Below, one piece after another: positions 41,368-50,195 of a stretch of 64,000 nt of DNA. Origin of the DNA: Fibrobacterota bacterium (GTDB lineage Bacteria; Fibrobacterota; Fibrobacteria; UBA11236). The stretch covers positions 1-64,000 of the forward strand of contig JAQBPO010000039.1 in assembly GCA_028287465.1 (NCBI GenBank). Reading direction: 5' to 3'. A program made the position numbers and the translations under genes. A model generated the notes under the pieces. That model worked only from the letters and a program-made list of their open reading frames with translations. It did no database searches and had not been told where the DNA came from. Positions within the stretch are counted from its first letter, which is position 1. Every line of letters begins with the position of its first letter.

Positions 41368-42252
41368 ATGGGCGGTTTTCTCTATTGGTGGCAGCATTTG
41401 CCGGAGAGCATGAATCCCGTCCTGTTCACCCTGGGCCCATTGCGGGTCCAATGGTACGGCCTCATGTACATCATCGCCTTCACCGTGACCTATATCCTGG
41501 CGCGCCGCCGCTGCCGCAAGGAAGATCGCTTCCGGCAATATGACGAGGAATTCCTCAAGAACCTGCTGACCTACGGCTTCGTCGGAGTCCTGATCGGCGG
41601 CCGCCTCGGTTACGTGCTTTTCTACAACCTGGGGTATTACCTGGCCCATCCCCTGGAAATCATCATGCCCTTCAGTTTCAACGGGGGATTCCATTTCACC
41701 GGCATCTCGGGAATGTCCTACCATGGAGGCGCCACCGGCGCCGCGGTGGGGAGCCTGCTTTTCTGCAAGCGTTACAAGCAGGACTTCTGGAACCTCAGCG
41801 ACCTGTTCTTCCCGGTGATCCCCCTGGGCTACACCTTCGGCCGACTCGGCAACTTCATCAACGGGGAACTCTGGGGCCGCGTCACCACCTCCCCCATCGG
41901 CATGTTTTTCCCGCTCTCCCCGGAAGGCGACGTCCTTCGCCATCCGTCCCAACTCTATGAAGCGACCTTCGAAGGCCTTTTCCTGTACGCGGCATTCCTG
42001 TTGGTGCGGCGCCTGACCCTGCCCAAGGGATCCGCATCGGCCATCTACCTCTTCGGATACGGTTTCGTACGGTTCTTCATCGAATTCTTCCGGGAGCCGG
42101 ACCGCCAGCTCGGCCTCGTTTTCATGAACCGCTTCTCCCGCGGCCAGGAGCTATGCGCGCTGATGATGTTCCTGGGCGTGCTGTTGTTCGCCTGGCTGAA
42201 ATGGCGCCAGCCCCCGGTGGCTCCCGTACCGGCCAAGTCGCCGGCGCGATGA
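41368..42252 (+). CDS. lgt: Prolipoprotein diacylglyceryl transferase
   Basis: Encodes 294 residues from the ATG at 41368 (GGAAGGC upstream). Seven transmembrane helices, the HGG site in MSYHGGATG and the family signature GRLGNFINGELWGR are all present, with the C-terminal FFIEFFREPDRQLG. Lgt attaches diacylglycerol to the lipobox cysteine of prolipoproteins in the inner membrane. The last residues (PPVAPVPAKSPAR) are low complexity. Its stop overlaps the start of a lipoprotein gene (ATGA). Confidence 0.96.
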   Translation: MGGFLYWWQHLPESMNPVLFTLGPLRVQWYGLMYIIAFTVTYILARRRCRKEDRFRQYDEEFLKNLLTYGFVGVLIGGRLGYVLFYNLGYYLAHPLEIIMPFSFNGGFHFTGISGMSYHGGATGAAVGSLLFCKRYKQDFWNLSDLFFPVIPLGYTFGRLGNFINGELWGRVTTSPIGMFFPLSPEGDVLRHPSQLYEATFEGLFLYAAFLLVRRLTLPKGSASAIYLFGYGFVRFFIEFFREPDRQLGLVFMNRFSRGQELCALMMFLGVLLFAWLKWRQPPVAPVPAKSPAR

Positions 42253-43169
42253 CGCCGCTCGCGCGGCGCTTGGCCCCCTGTTGCGCGGCCCTGCTCGCCA
42301 CGGCCTGCACGGCGCCCCGCTCCATCCTGTATTCACCCGAAGCGCTCCCCAAAGGGGGATATGAGGCGGGCCTGAATTACGACGGGAACATCCCCACCCA
42401 GACCTCGGAAGCCCTGTACGGGGGCCTGGGCGATGGCATCGACGCCCTCTATGACAAGGCGTCGGGGAACGATACGGCCGCGGTCAAGGCCTCGGACCTG
42501 AACGGGTACACCAAGGCGCTGATCGCGTATTCATTGGATCCCCTGCAAATGCAGGCCGGGCTGTTCTTCCGGTACGGCTTCTGGCCTCGCTTCGACGGCG
42601 GCTACCACCGCAATGGCGGCGTCAACGCCTACGATCTGCGCTGGCAGTTCCTGGGCCCCGCGGCAGGGGATACCTCCGGCGGCGCTTCGCGGCCGGGCGC
42701 GTGGAGCGGCAGCATCGGCGTCCAATACAGTTCGCAAAGCTTCGAACTCCCATCGGTGGCGGGGCTGGACAAGCTGCAATCCCTTCTCCAATACAGCTTC
42801 GATCGCAAGGACCTGCTCTTCCCGCTCGTGTTGGGAGGGCCATTCGGCGACAAGGGCCGCTTCGGCGGTTTCGGCCTGGGACTGGCCTACAACCTGGCTT
42901 TCATCGAATACGATTCGGACATCCGCAAATTGGCCGAGCAGCTCGAAGACGGAAGCACCCGACCCTTCGAAGCCCTGCACGGGGAGAAGACCGTCTCCGC
43001 GTACGGGGGCTTCGCCAATGCGAGGCTTGGGTACCGTTGGGTGTACCTCATCGCTTCATTATCGTGCTATTGGCAGGATTACGGGACCTTCACCCTGTTC
43101 GGAGGCAGGCGGGAAAGCCTGCAGGGACTTACCCTGCTCCCTTCCCTGGCCCTGGAATTACGCTGGTGA
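42249..43169 (+). CDS. Outer-membrane lipoprotein with beta-barrel-like domain
   Basis: Encodes 306 residues; the ATG overlaps the lgt stop. A lipoprotein signal (APCCAALLATAC, lipid-modified Cys near residue 20) precedes a beta-strand-rich domain with Gly/aromatic alternation (AGLFFRYGFWPRFDGGYHR, FGGFGLGLAYNLAFIEYDSD, TFTLFGGRRE). It is probably an outer-membrane protein; the family was not recognised. Cotranslation with lgt, its own modifying enzyme, is a neat context but may be chance. Confidence 0.75.
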   Translation: MTPLARRLAPCCAALLATACTAPRSILYSPEALPKGGYEAGLNYDGNIPTQTSEALYGGLGDGIDALYDKASGNDTAAVKASDLNGYTKALIAYSLDPLQMQAGLFFRYGFWPRFDGGYHRNGGVNAYDLRWQFLGPAAGDTSGGASRPGAWSGSIGVQYSSQSFELPSVAGLDKLQSLLQYSFDRKDLLFPLVLGGPFGDKGRFGGFGLGLAYNLAFIEYDSDIRKLAEQLEDGSTRPFEALHGEKTVSAYGGFANARLGYRWVYLIASLSCYWQDYGTFTLFGGRRESLQGLTLLPSLALELRW

Positions 43170-43182
43170 GGCTTGTCCGACC

Positions 43183-43203
43183 GTCCCTCTGACGGGAGGG
43201 GAC
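43183..43203. terminator. Hairpin between convergent genes
   Basis: GTCCCTC / GAGGGGAC stem (one bulged G) in the 41-bp space between the lipoprotein gene and rlmN, a position suited to bidirectional termination. There is no T-run. Confidence 0.4.
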
Positions 43204-43210
43204 GCGAGAA

Positions 43211-44314
43211 TCAGGCCAGGGCCTTCGGCTTCCGCTTGAGTTCCCGGTTGCCCAACTGGCCGCAGGCGGCCATGGCGTCCTTGCCCTTGGTGCCGCGGAT
43301 GCGGCAATACTGCCCCGCCTCCATCAGCCAATGGTAGAAGGCGGCCACGCCTTCCTTCTCCGGTCGGCCCAAGGTGGCGTCCAATCCCGGATTGTACGGG
43401 ATAAGGTTGACGCAGGCCTTGAGATCGCGGAGGTATTCCGCCACTTCCAGGGCATGTTCCCGCGCATCGTTCACGCCGGCGATGAGCACGTATTCCATGA
43501 ACAGGAAATCGCCTTTTCGCGCGAGCGGGAAGTCCAGCAAGGCCTTTTTGAGTTCCGCGAGCGGCCATTGCCGGTTGATGGGCATCATGCGCGAGCGGAT
43601 GGCATCGTTGGGCGCGTTCAGGGAGACGGCCAGGCGCAGGCGCGTGAAGCCGGAACCGTGGCTGTCGTCGGCCGGGGGCTCGGAGACGGCCCTTGCCAGG
43701 CGCCGGATGCCGTCCACATGGCCCACGGTGGAGATGGTGATGGCGGACTGGGCGATGTTGAGCCCGCGTTGATCGGACAGGATGCGCACGGCCTGCAGGA
43801 CATTATCGAGATTGTCCATCGGCTCGCCCATGCCCATGAATACGATATTCTCGATCGGTTCCTTGAGGGCGTGTCGCGCGTACATCACCTGGGCCACGAT
43901 CTCGGAAGCGTCCAGGCTGCGCAGGTAGCCCATCTTGGCGGTCTCGCAGAAGGTGCAGCCCATCTTGCAGCCCACCTGGGAGGAGACGCAGAGGGACTTG
44001 TATTGCCGCATGGGGATGACCACGGATTCGCTTTCCAGGCCGCCCCGGAGCTTGAGCAGGAACTTGTAGGTTACCCCGTCCCCGGCGCGGCCGGACTGTT
44101 CCGGAAGCCGGTAGCCGAAGGCGCCGCGCACGGCTTCCGCCAGGGAGGGATTCGCGGCGAACTCGGGGAGCTTGCCGGGATCCGGTTCGCCATGGCGGTA
44201 GAGGGAGCGGAACAGGGCCCCGGCATGGTATTCCCCCTTGCCGAAACGGCGGCCGAATTCGGCGACCAGGCCGTCGTAGTCGTATCGGAGGATATCATCG
44301 GGGCCCGAGAGCAT
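43211..44314 (-). CDS. rlmN: 23S rRNA (adenine-2503-C2)-methyltransferase RlmN
   Basis: Encodes 367 residues. The radical-SAM motif CKMGCTFCETAKMG (CxxxCxxC), VSSQVGCKMG, the ENIVFMGMGEPMDNLDNV segment, ITISTVGHVDGI and the final catalytic-type Cys in AMAACGQLG identify RlmN, which methylates A2503 of 23S rRNA and A37 of some tRNAs. It is cytosolic and housekeeping. The gene is on the opposite strand to lgt and follows the transporter gene at 44400 by 85 bp. Confidence 0.95.
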   Translation of the reverse strand: MLSGPDDILRYDYDGLVAEFGRRFGKGEYHAGALFRSLYRHGEPDPGKLPEFAANPSLAEAVRGAFGYRLPEQSGRAGDGVTYKFLLKLRGGLESESVVIPMRQYKSLCVSSQVGCKMGCTFCETAKMGYLRSLDASEIVAQVMYARHALKEPIENIVFMGMGEPMDNLDNVLQAVRILSDQRGLNIAQSAITISTVGHVDGIRRLARAVSEPPADDSHGSGFTRLRLAVSLNAPNDAIRSRMMPINRQWPLAELKKALLDFPLARKGDFLFMEYVLIAGVNDAREHALEVAEYLRDLKACVNLIPYNPGLDATLGRPEKEGVAAFYHWLMEAGQYCRIRGTKGKDAMAACGQLGNRELKRKPKALA

Positions 44315-44399
44315 CCCACCTATATAAGAAAATCCGGTGGGAACTTACAGAACCCGCCCAGGGCTTTGGGTTTTTGCGGAAGCCCGCCGGGCCGGGGCC

Positions 44400-45107
44400 T
44401 CAGGTCTCGAGGGAGAAGGGCGTGAAGCGGGTATCCTTGTCGTAATAATCCTCGTTCTCCGCCTTCTTCAGGAAGCCCACGATACGATAGGTCACCGGAG
44501 TCATCACGATCTCCCATCCCGTCTTGAGCAGGTACTGGACCATGGCCACCTTCAGCACGTCCCCTGGGGCCCAGATGCCGCCGAAGGCGATGACGTAGAA
44601 GAGGGAGGAATCCACCGCCTCGCCCACCAGGGTCGAACCGATGGTGCGGAGCCAGAGGAAGCGGCCTCCGGTGCGGATCTTGAGCTTGGCGAGGGCGAAG
44701 CTGTTGGCGAAGCTGCCGGCCCAGAAGGCGATCATGGATCCCGCCGCGATGCGCCAGGCATTGCCGAAAACGCCTTCCAGGTGGCCCTGGTAGGAGTGCA
44801 TCCATGCGCTGTCCGCCGCGGGCAGGTTGACCATCACCCAGGCCATGAAGGACGCGAAGGCGAGGGCGCCGAATCCGGCCCATACCACGCGCCGATCCCG
44901 CGCATAGCCGTAGACCTCGGTCAGGATGTCCCCGAAGATGTAGGAGATGGGGAAGAACAGGACGCCGGCCCCGAAGGTCACCTTGCCGATGAGCGGCAGA
45001 TCGATCGTGGCCTGTTTCGCCGCGCCGATGAAATTCGAGCACAACAGCACGGTCACGAAGGCCGCCATCACCAGGTCATAGTACTTGTACTGCCGCTTCT
45101 GCATCAT
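44400..45107 (-). CDS. yhhQ: VUT-family queuosine-precursor transporter
   Basis: Encodes 235 residues from the tandem ATGs at 45107/45104, which follow GAAAGGCG. Six to seven transmembrane helices and the family marks FPISYIFGDILTEVYGYARDRRVVW, FWAGSFANSFALAKLKI and VGEAVDSSLFYVIAF identify the YhhQ/VUT group that imports queuine precursors (preQ0/preQ1). The transport role is established for several members; no queuosine gene is nearby. Confidence 0.92.
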   Translation of the reverse strand: MMQKRQYKYYDLVMAAFVTVLLCSNFIGAAKQATIDLPLIGKVTFGAGVLFFPISYIFGDILTEVYGYARDRRVVWAGFGALAFASFMAWVMVNLPAADSAWMHSYQGHLEGVFGNAWRIAAGSMIAFWAGSFANSFALAKLKIRTGGRFLWLRTIGSTLVGEAVDSSLFYVIAFGGIWAPGDVLKVAMVQYLLKTGWEIVMTPVTYRIVGFLKKAENEDYYDKDTRFTPFSLET

Positions 45108-45220
45108 CGCCTTTCGGTACGGGCCTGCAAACATAACCTGGGGGCCGGGTTTAGGCTAGGCGGATGGGGACTGGACCGCACGGGACCGGGCGGCGTTGGG
45201 CGGGATCGGAACGCCGCGCC

Positions 45221-45919
45221 CTAGTCCCACTTGACGCGGGTGACTCCGGGAAAGGCCGTGAGGCTTTCGGCCACCTGCCGGGAAAGGTTGAAGACATCGT
45301 TGCGCCTGAGCTTGACGTCCAGGAGCAGGGTGCGGCTGGCCGCGGTCATGTCGTAATCGAAATAGACCCGTTGCACGCGCACGCCCAGGTCCTCCAGGCG
45401 CTTGCGGATCTCGTCATCGCGGATCCCATCCAGTCCCAGGGTCACCGTGACCGTCGCGTAGAAATCCTTCTTCACATGCTGTTCCATGTGCGGCAAGGCG
45501 AACAAAGCGAAGATGGCGATGCACGTTCCCATGACGCCGAGGGAGATATGGCCGCTGCCGAAGGCGAGCCCCAGGATGGTGATGAACCAGAGCACGGCCG
45601 CCGTGGTCACGCCCCGCACCAGGTTCCCCTGCCGGATGATGGCGCCGGCGCCCAGGAACCCGATTCCCGTCAGGATTCCCGCCGCCAGGCGGGCCCGGTC
45701 CGGACGCATCATCCCGGCGGCCTGGTTGAAGCTCTCGCGGTAGAAATCCTCGGACAGGATCATGGCCAGGCAGGAGGCCACGCAGGCCAGGATGGTGGTT
45801 TTCAGCCCCGCCGCGCGGCCATGGCTTTCCCGTTCCAGGCCCAGGATGAGGCCCGCCACCATGGCGAAGCCCACTCGAATCATCACTTCTTTCCAATCCA
45901 GCGGTAACACAGGGTTCAA
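45221..45919 (-). CDS. MgtC/SapB-family membrane protein
   Basis: Encodes 232 residues from a TTG at 45919, chosen because GGAAAGGA lies 7 bp upstream; GTG at 45910 or ATG at 45883 are alternatives. The MgtC core is clear: AMVAGLILGLERESHGRAAGLKT, ARLAAGILTGIGFLGAGAII, VRGVTTAAVLWFITILGLAFG (five transmembrane helices), followed by a cytosolic ACT-like domain (about 150-230). MgtC relatives affect magnesium homeostasis or F-type ATPase activity; the role of this one is unknown. Confidence 0.87.
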   Translation of the reverse strand: MNPVLPLDWKEVMIRVGFAMVAGLILGLERESHGRAAGLKTTILACVASCLAMILSEDFYRESFNQAAGMMRPDRARLAAGILTGIGFLGAGAIIRQGNLVRGVTTAAVLWFITILGLAFGSGHISLGVMGTCIAIFALFALPHMEQHVKKDFYATVTVTLGLDGIRDDEIRKRLEDLGVRVQRVYFDYDMTAASRTLLLDVKLRRNDVFNLSRQVAESLTAFPGVTRVKWD

Positions 45920-46071
45920 AAAGCCATCCTTTCCACAGGTAACTTTGATTTTAAGCCTCTGGGCCGGGGAAAGCAACCCGCCTCGGGCCGCCCGGGAAAG
46001 GGTCAACGGACAATAAAAAAAAGTGAAATCAAGGTTGCCATGCAAAAATGGAGTTATGGTACAATGGTGGC

Positions 46072-46086
46072 GGAGGAGAAACTCCT
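46072..46086 (+). promoter_or_regulatory. Hairpin masking the ribosome-binding site of the HTH gene
   Basis: GGAGGAG is the only Shine-Dalgarno before the ATG at 46088. Bases 46074-46078 (AGGAG) pair perfectly with 46082-46086 (CTCCT) over a 3-base AAA loop, ending two bases before the start codon, so ribosome access would require opening the stem. Confidence 0.5.
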
Positions 46087-46087
46087 T

Positions 46088-46624
46088 ATGAAGATGCCGG
46101 CTCACATTTCCCCGTGGTTGACTGATGACGAACTCGCCGCCTGGGTGCGCGAGGCTCCCACCCTGGACGCCTATAAAAAGAGGGAGGCCATCTGGCTGAC
46201 CCGCCGCGGACCATTCCACGCCCACAAGGTTTCGGAACTCCTGCAGGTTTCCAAGCAGGCGGTCTGGCTCTGGATCAAGCAGTATAACCAGGGCGGCCCG
46301 GACAGCCTCGACCGCAAAGGCCGGGGCGGCAGGCGCCGCGCCTACCTCTCGCTCGAACAGGAGAGGGCCTTGGTTGAACGCCTCCAGTCCCAGGTGGCCA
46401 AGGGCCAGGGCCGGAAGGCCAAGGAACTGCTCCCGGAAGTGCTCGAAGCGGTGGGGCAGAACGTCTCGGTCGCCTACGTGTACCGCCTGATGCAGCGCCA
46501 CGAGCGCCGGCGCGGTCCCGCGGCCGGAAAGGCCGTACGCAAGCTGGATGGCGAAGACGAGATGTCCGTCATGCCGGCGCCCCTGACCGGCGGACTGCCG
46601 GCCCAGAACCAAGCCCTCGGTTAA
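46088..46624 (+). CDS. Helix-turn-helix protein related to IS630-type transposase N-termini
   Basis: Encodes 178 residues from the ATG at 46088; upstream in-frame ATGs (46040, 46064) lack a ribosome-binding site. Two DNA-binding units are seen: HAHKVSELLQVSKQAVWLWIKQYNQGGPDSL (about 45-75) and a second winged-helix-like part (VAYVYRLMQRH, about 135-150), typical of HTH_29/HTH_32 of IS630/Tc1-like transposases. No DDE catalytic domain follows, and no inverted repeats flank it. It may be a domesticated DNA-binding protein. Function unknown. Confidence 0.75.
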   Translation: MKMPAHISPWLTDDELAAWVREAPTLDAYKKREAIWLTRRGPFHAHKVSELLQVSKQAVWLWIKQYNQGGPDSLDRKGRGGRRRAYLSLEQERALVERLQSQVAKGQGRKAKELLPEVLEAVGQNVSVAYVYRLMQRHERRRGPAAGKAVRKLDGEDEMSVMPAPLTGGLPAQNQALG

Positions 46625-46870
46625 CTCCCCGGTAACCGCCTTACCCCGGTTTCCCCCGGCCCGCGAGCTTAGGCCCGCGGGCCTTGGCGCTTTCCCGCTT
46701 TACCATTGTTTGCTCCATCACGGAAGTAACCGCCAGGCTTCCGCAACGCGGCAACGCTTTGATGTCGTTGAAATTACCCTGCATCCCGGAATGGGGTTTA
46801 TATATATTGCCCCAAAGAACGCGGGGCATTCGGCCGCTTCGCGGACACATCCAAAGTGAGGGTAACCCGC

Positions 46871-47755
46871 ATGTATAGGATCAGAGCGCGCATCAGGGAA
46901 ATGAAGCCGGCCTTCCCTCTCTTCTACCTCTCCTTCATGGGATTCCTTTGCCTCTACTCGGTGCAAAGGTACCTGGGACTCGGCTTCGAGCCCCTCAATT
47001 GCATGACCTTCATGGGCATCATCTTCGGCGTCTACACGCTCAACCGCTTTACGGACACGGCGGAAGATTTCACCAACGACATCGGCCGGCTCCTTTTCTT
47101 CCAGGGCAAGCGGATCTTCCTCTTCCTGGCCGGAACGTCCCTCGCGGGCAGCATCGGCGTCCTCCTGTACCTGGAGAGGCTGAACTGGATGCACGTGCTC
47201 CTGCTCACCATGGGATTCGGGTATTCCTTCCGTCTGGTTCCCTGGTATTCCAGGGCCTCGGGCCTGCGGTTCCTGCGCATCAAGGAAATGACCTTCGTGA
47301 AGAACCTCTCCGTATCCTTCCTCTGGGGCGCGTCCGTCTTCATGGTACCCATCCTCTCCTCGGAGCCGATGGCGTTCGACGGCGGGATGATCCTTTTGCT
47401 CGCGGCGGGGCTGTTCGTCAGCACGTTCAACAATACCCTTTTCGACGATATCATGGATGAGGCGGGCGACCGGGTCGCAGGCATCAGGACCTTGCCTACC
47501 GTCTGGGGCGGATTCAAATCGCAAATGTTGCTGATGGCCATGGATACCGCATGGGTGGCGATGGTGGCGGCCTTGTGGCTGGAGGGCAGGATCGGCGGCG
47601 GACATGCGTCCTTCCTCGCCTTCCTCGGGCTGTACCCGTTCCTGTACATGGCCTTGCATCTGCGCGGCAAGACGGAAAAGTCCTGGGTCGACCTTTTATC
47701 GGAATCGGATCTGCTTTTCTTCGCGCTGGGGATGCTGCTTCTGGGCACGCGTTAG
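46871..47755 (+). CDS. UbiA-family prenyltransferase-like membrane protein
   Basis: Encodes 294 residues from the ATG at 46871 (GAGGGT upstream). About eight transmembrane helices. The two Asp-rich motifs of UbiA appear as NRFTDTAED (near residue 60, degenerate N/DxxD) and DDIMDEAGDRVAGIRTLP (near 198), the latter the classic DxxxD region for Mg-diphosphate binding. Family members attach prenyl chains to aromatic acceptors (menaquinone, haem O, chlorophyll, phenolic lipids). The 246-bp upstream region holds an AT-rich TTTATATATATT tract (46797-46808). Substrate unknown; a type III polyketide synthase cluster 10 kb away could supply an aromatic acceptor (speculative). Confidence 0.85.
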   Translation: MYRIRARIREMKPAFPLFYLSFMGFLCLYSVQRYLGLGFEPLNCMTFMGIIFGVYTLNRFTDTAEDFTNDIGRLLFFQGKRIFLFLAGTSLAGSIGVLLYLERLNWMHVLLLTMGFGYSFRLVPWYSRASGLRFLRIKEMTFVKNLSVSFLWGASVFMVPILSSEPMAFDGGMILLLAAGLFVSTFNNTLFDDIMDEAGDRVAGIRTLPTVWGGFKSQMLLMAMDTAWVAMVAALWLEGRIGGGHASFLAFLGLYPFLYMALHLRGKTEKSWVDLLSESDLLFFALGMLLLGTR

Positions 47756-47811
47756 GCCCGGCGGGGACGAATCCCGGCGCGCGGCGATCTGCCCGGACGG
47801 GCGGCGGAAGC

Positions 47812-49599
47812 TCAGCCGACCAGGTGGTGCTGGCGTTCCTTCAGGCGGACGCGGGGCATCTGACGCCGCAACATCCTGGAAACCACGTACTCTTCCGAAA
47901 AGACCTCCGGCCGATTGCCGCGCCCATGATCCAGGACGTACTGGTTGCGCTCATGGTTCGAAACGAGGCAAAGCTGGGGATAGGCGGCGAGCTTGGTGAA
48001 ATGCGACGCCATGGCCTTGGCGCTGACCAGCAAGGTAACGGTCTCGGGAGGATATTCCGCCTCGTCGAGTTCGTCCACGCTGGACACGATGGCCGGAGTG
48101 ACGCGAAGGTTCCGGAAAACGCGGATGAGGTCGGCCAGGTTGTCCAAGCCGTCCTTCACCACTACGATGGGATGCTTGCGCTCCGACACCTCCGCCATCT
48201 TTTCCGCGTAGATGGGGAAGGTCATGATCAGCTTCAGGCCGTGCTCGCCCCTTTTGGCCAGGTTCTTCGAATAGGCGCTGATGCGCCCCCCATGGCTCTC
48301 CACGATGGTGCGCGTGATGGACATCCCCAGGCCGGTGCCCCCCTGCAGCTTCTTGGTCGTATAGAACGCCTTGAAAAGGTTCTCCAGCTGGCTTTCATCG
48401 CAGCCGACGCCGTTATCCTCGATGCCGACCAATAACAGGGTGTCGGTGGCGGTGAGCTTGATCTTCACATCGACCGGATCTCCGTTGCCCGCCTCGATGC
48501 TGTTGTTGAAGATATTCACGAACACCTGTTCCAGTTTGCCCCAATCGCCGAACATGAACCGGTCCCGCTCGAGGCCGGTCATGGTGAACGAAGCCCGCAT
48601 GTCCGGGAAGTGCTTCTCGATGGAACCCTTTATGATTTCGGGAAGGTTCACGGGATGCTTTTCCCGGATGACCTCGGTCCGGGACAGCTTCAGGATATCG
48701 TCGCTGAAATCCGTGAGCCTTTCCACCGAGGACACGATGTTCTTCACGATATCCTTGCCCTTCGCGGATAGGGACTCCATCTCCTGGAGGATTTGCGCGT
48801 TCCCGGAGATCATGAACATGTAGTTCTTGATCTCATGGTTGATGATGGCGGTCGATTCGCCCAATTGTTTCAGGGCCGTCACCTGCTCCAGATCCCGGTA
48901 GGCCGATTCCAGCTTGTCGAAGGTGGTCTGCCGATCGAGGAGGATCATCAGGAAGCGTTCCGCGAAGATCAGGGACGCCATGATGCCGAATGCGAGCACG
49001 CCCAGCACCGTAAAGCTCGTCAAGACCTGCTTTACCACGCCCATCAGGATGCCGATGTCCAACAGACCTCCCACGATGAGCACGGCGAATCCGGCAAGGT
49101 GGAACCGAAGGATGCGCTTTTCCGGGGCCGCGCACTTGTTGATACGCTTGAGGATCACGTAATGCGCGGTCACCACGTAGAAAACGACATAGGGCAGGAA
49201 GACGAGGTTATAGCCCAAGGTGGTGTGGACCTGGCCGCCGCGCGCGATGATCATCAGGCCGCCCAGGAACGCCGCCGCCATCAGGGAGCTTACCATGATC
49301 AAGGTGGGTATGAGCCTGAGGATGGGCGAATTGGTCAGGATGCAGAGGTACCAGAGGGAAAAGGGGATGAAGATGCAGGCGATCCCATGATAGGCCCGTT
49401 GCCAGAAAAGGGTGCCGGAAAGGGTGGCGGCATTGGGGATCAGCCAGATATCGATTGCGGTCATGGCGCACAGCAGGATCAGGGATACGCCAAAGAATCG
49501 GAAACTCCGGTCGAACCGGGTGCGGATATCAAGCAGTATGAAAAGGAGACCAACGGCAAACAGAAAGGAGCAGATGACTTGGAGGATGATATTCGCCAT
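47812..49599 (-). CDS. Membrane sensor histidine kinase with degenerate receiver-like C-terminus
   Basis: Encodes 595 residues. Seven or so transmembrane helices fill residues 5-220 (7TM-type sensor), then a HisKA-like helix pair with the phospho-acceptor His255 (AIINHEIKNYMFM), and a HATPase domain (about 345-470, IFNNSIEAGNGDP N-box, IEDNGVGCDESQ G1, GGTGLGMSITRTIVESHGG G2). Residues 475-575 look like a receiver (HPIVVVKDGLDNLADLIRVF) but lack an Asp at the phosphorylation position (ETVTLLVSAK). It follows the SRPBCC/JmjC pair on the same strand; a LuxR-type regulator is divergent at 51104 and is the likely partner. Confidence 0.9.
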   Translation of the reverse strand: MANIILQVICSFLFAVGLLFILLDIRTRFDRSFRFFGVSLILLCAMTAIDIWLIPNAATLSGTLFWQRAYHGIACIFIPFSLWYLCILTNSPILRLIPTLIMVSSLMAAAFLGGLMIIARGGQVHTTLGYNLVFLPYVVFYVVTAHYVILKRINKCAAPEKRILRFHLAGFAVLIVGGLLDIGILMGVVKQVLTSFTVLGVLAFGIMASLIFAERFLMILLDRQTTFDKLESAYRDLEQVTALKQLGESTAIINHEIKNYMFMISGNAQILQEMESLSAKGKDIVKNIVSSVERLTDFSDDILKLSRTEVIREKHPVNLPEIIKGSIEKHFPDMRASFTMTGLERDRFMFGDWGKLEQVFVNIFNNSIEAGNGDPVDVKIKLTATDTLLLVGIEDNGVGCDESQLENLFKAFYTTKKLQGGTGLGMSITRTIVESHGGRISAYSKNLAKRGEHGLKLIMTFPIYAEKMAEVSERKHPIVVVKDGLDNLADLIRVFRNLRVTPAIVSSVDELDEAEYPPETVTLLVSAKAMASHFTKLAAYPQLCLVSNHERNQYVLDHGRGNRPEVFSEEYVVSRMLRRQMPRVRLKERQHHLVG

Positions 49600-49647
49600 G
49601 TGACCTTTTATCCGAAGCGGGATAATAGCCTGTTGATAACTTTGCGA

Positions 49648-49677
49648 ATACTACTATCCAGGCTGTTGATATGTCAA
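49648..49677 (-). promoter_or_regulatory. Sigma-70-type promoter of the histidine kinase
   Basis: On the minus strand TTGACA (49677-49672), an 18-bp spacer and TAGTAT (49653-49648) lie about 50 bp before the kinase start. Three 9-mers resembling DnaA boxes surround it (49631-49639, 49664-49672, 49706-49714). Confidence 0.6.
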
Positions 49678-49718
49678 GGAACATCATGTTGACAAGCATT
49701 GACAAGTATCCACAAGAA

Positions 49719-50195
49719 TCAAATAGCCCCAGCATCTGCAACTAGTGGAGAGGATACCGGGGAATACTCCATGAGTACTTTCAAACGCTCGAAGCTTCGC
49801 CGCATTTGAGATCGGAAGTTCCAGGCGGAAAGGGTTTTCATATAGGAAAACACCCCGCCCGGTTCGATATCGGCTCGATAGATCAAACGCATCCCTTCCC
49901 CTTCGGAAGCCAACAGGAATTCCTCCCGGTACGAGGTCTTTCCGACCCGCCCCTGGTTGGAGATCCTGCGATTGGCATCGACCGCGACGATTTCGGAAAG
50001 ATCAATGAGATTGTTCCAGAAGAGGAAGCTGTGGATCGTTTTGAATCGCGTGCCCGCCCGCCAGGGACCGGGGTCGATCTGTTCCACGCTCACGATGCCT
50101 TCCTGCCATTTCTTGAAGTTGCTGAGTTCGGTCAGGAAGGAAAAAACATCCTCGGCTGAACGCCGGATCCCCACCTCAAGCCTTACTTCGATCAT
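49719..50195 (-). CDS. SRPBCC-family (polyketide cyclase/START-like) protein
   Basis: Encodes 158 residues. The fold is shown by EVRLEVGIRRSAEDVFSFLTELSNFKKWQEGI at the start and the basic C-terminal helix (NFRSQMRRSFERLKVLME). Such proteins bind hydrophobic ligands. Its ATG overlaps the stop of the JmjC gene (ATGA), so the two are translationally coupled and may act on the same ligand. No signal peptide. Confidence 0.85.
   Translation of the reverse strand: MIEVRLEVGIRRSAEDVFSFLTELSNFKKWQEGIVSVEQIDPGPWRAGTRFKTIHSFLFWNNLIDLSEIVAVDANRRISNQGRVGKTSYREEFLLASEGEGMRLIYRADIEPGGVFSYMKTLSAWNFRSQMRRSFERLKVLMEYSPVSSPLVADAGAI

Noticed and set aside
46088-46624. Complete IS630 insertion sequence
   Set aside because: No DDE domain, no terminal inverted repeats or target duplication found around the HTH gene.
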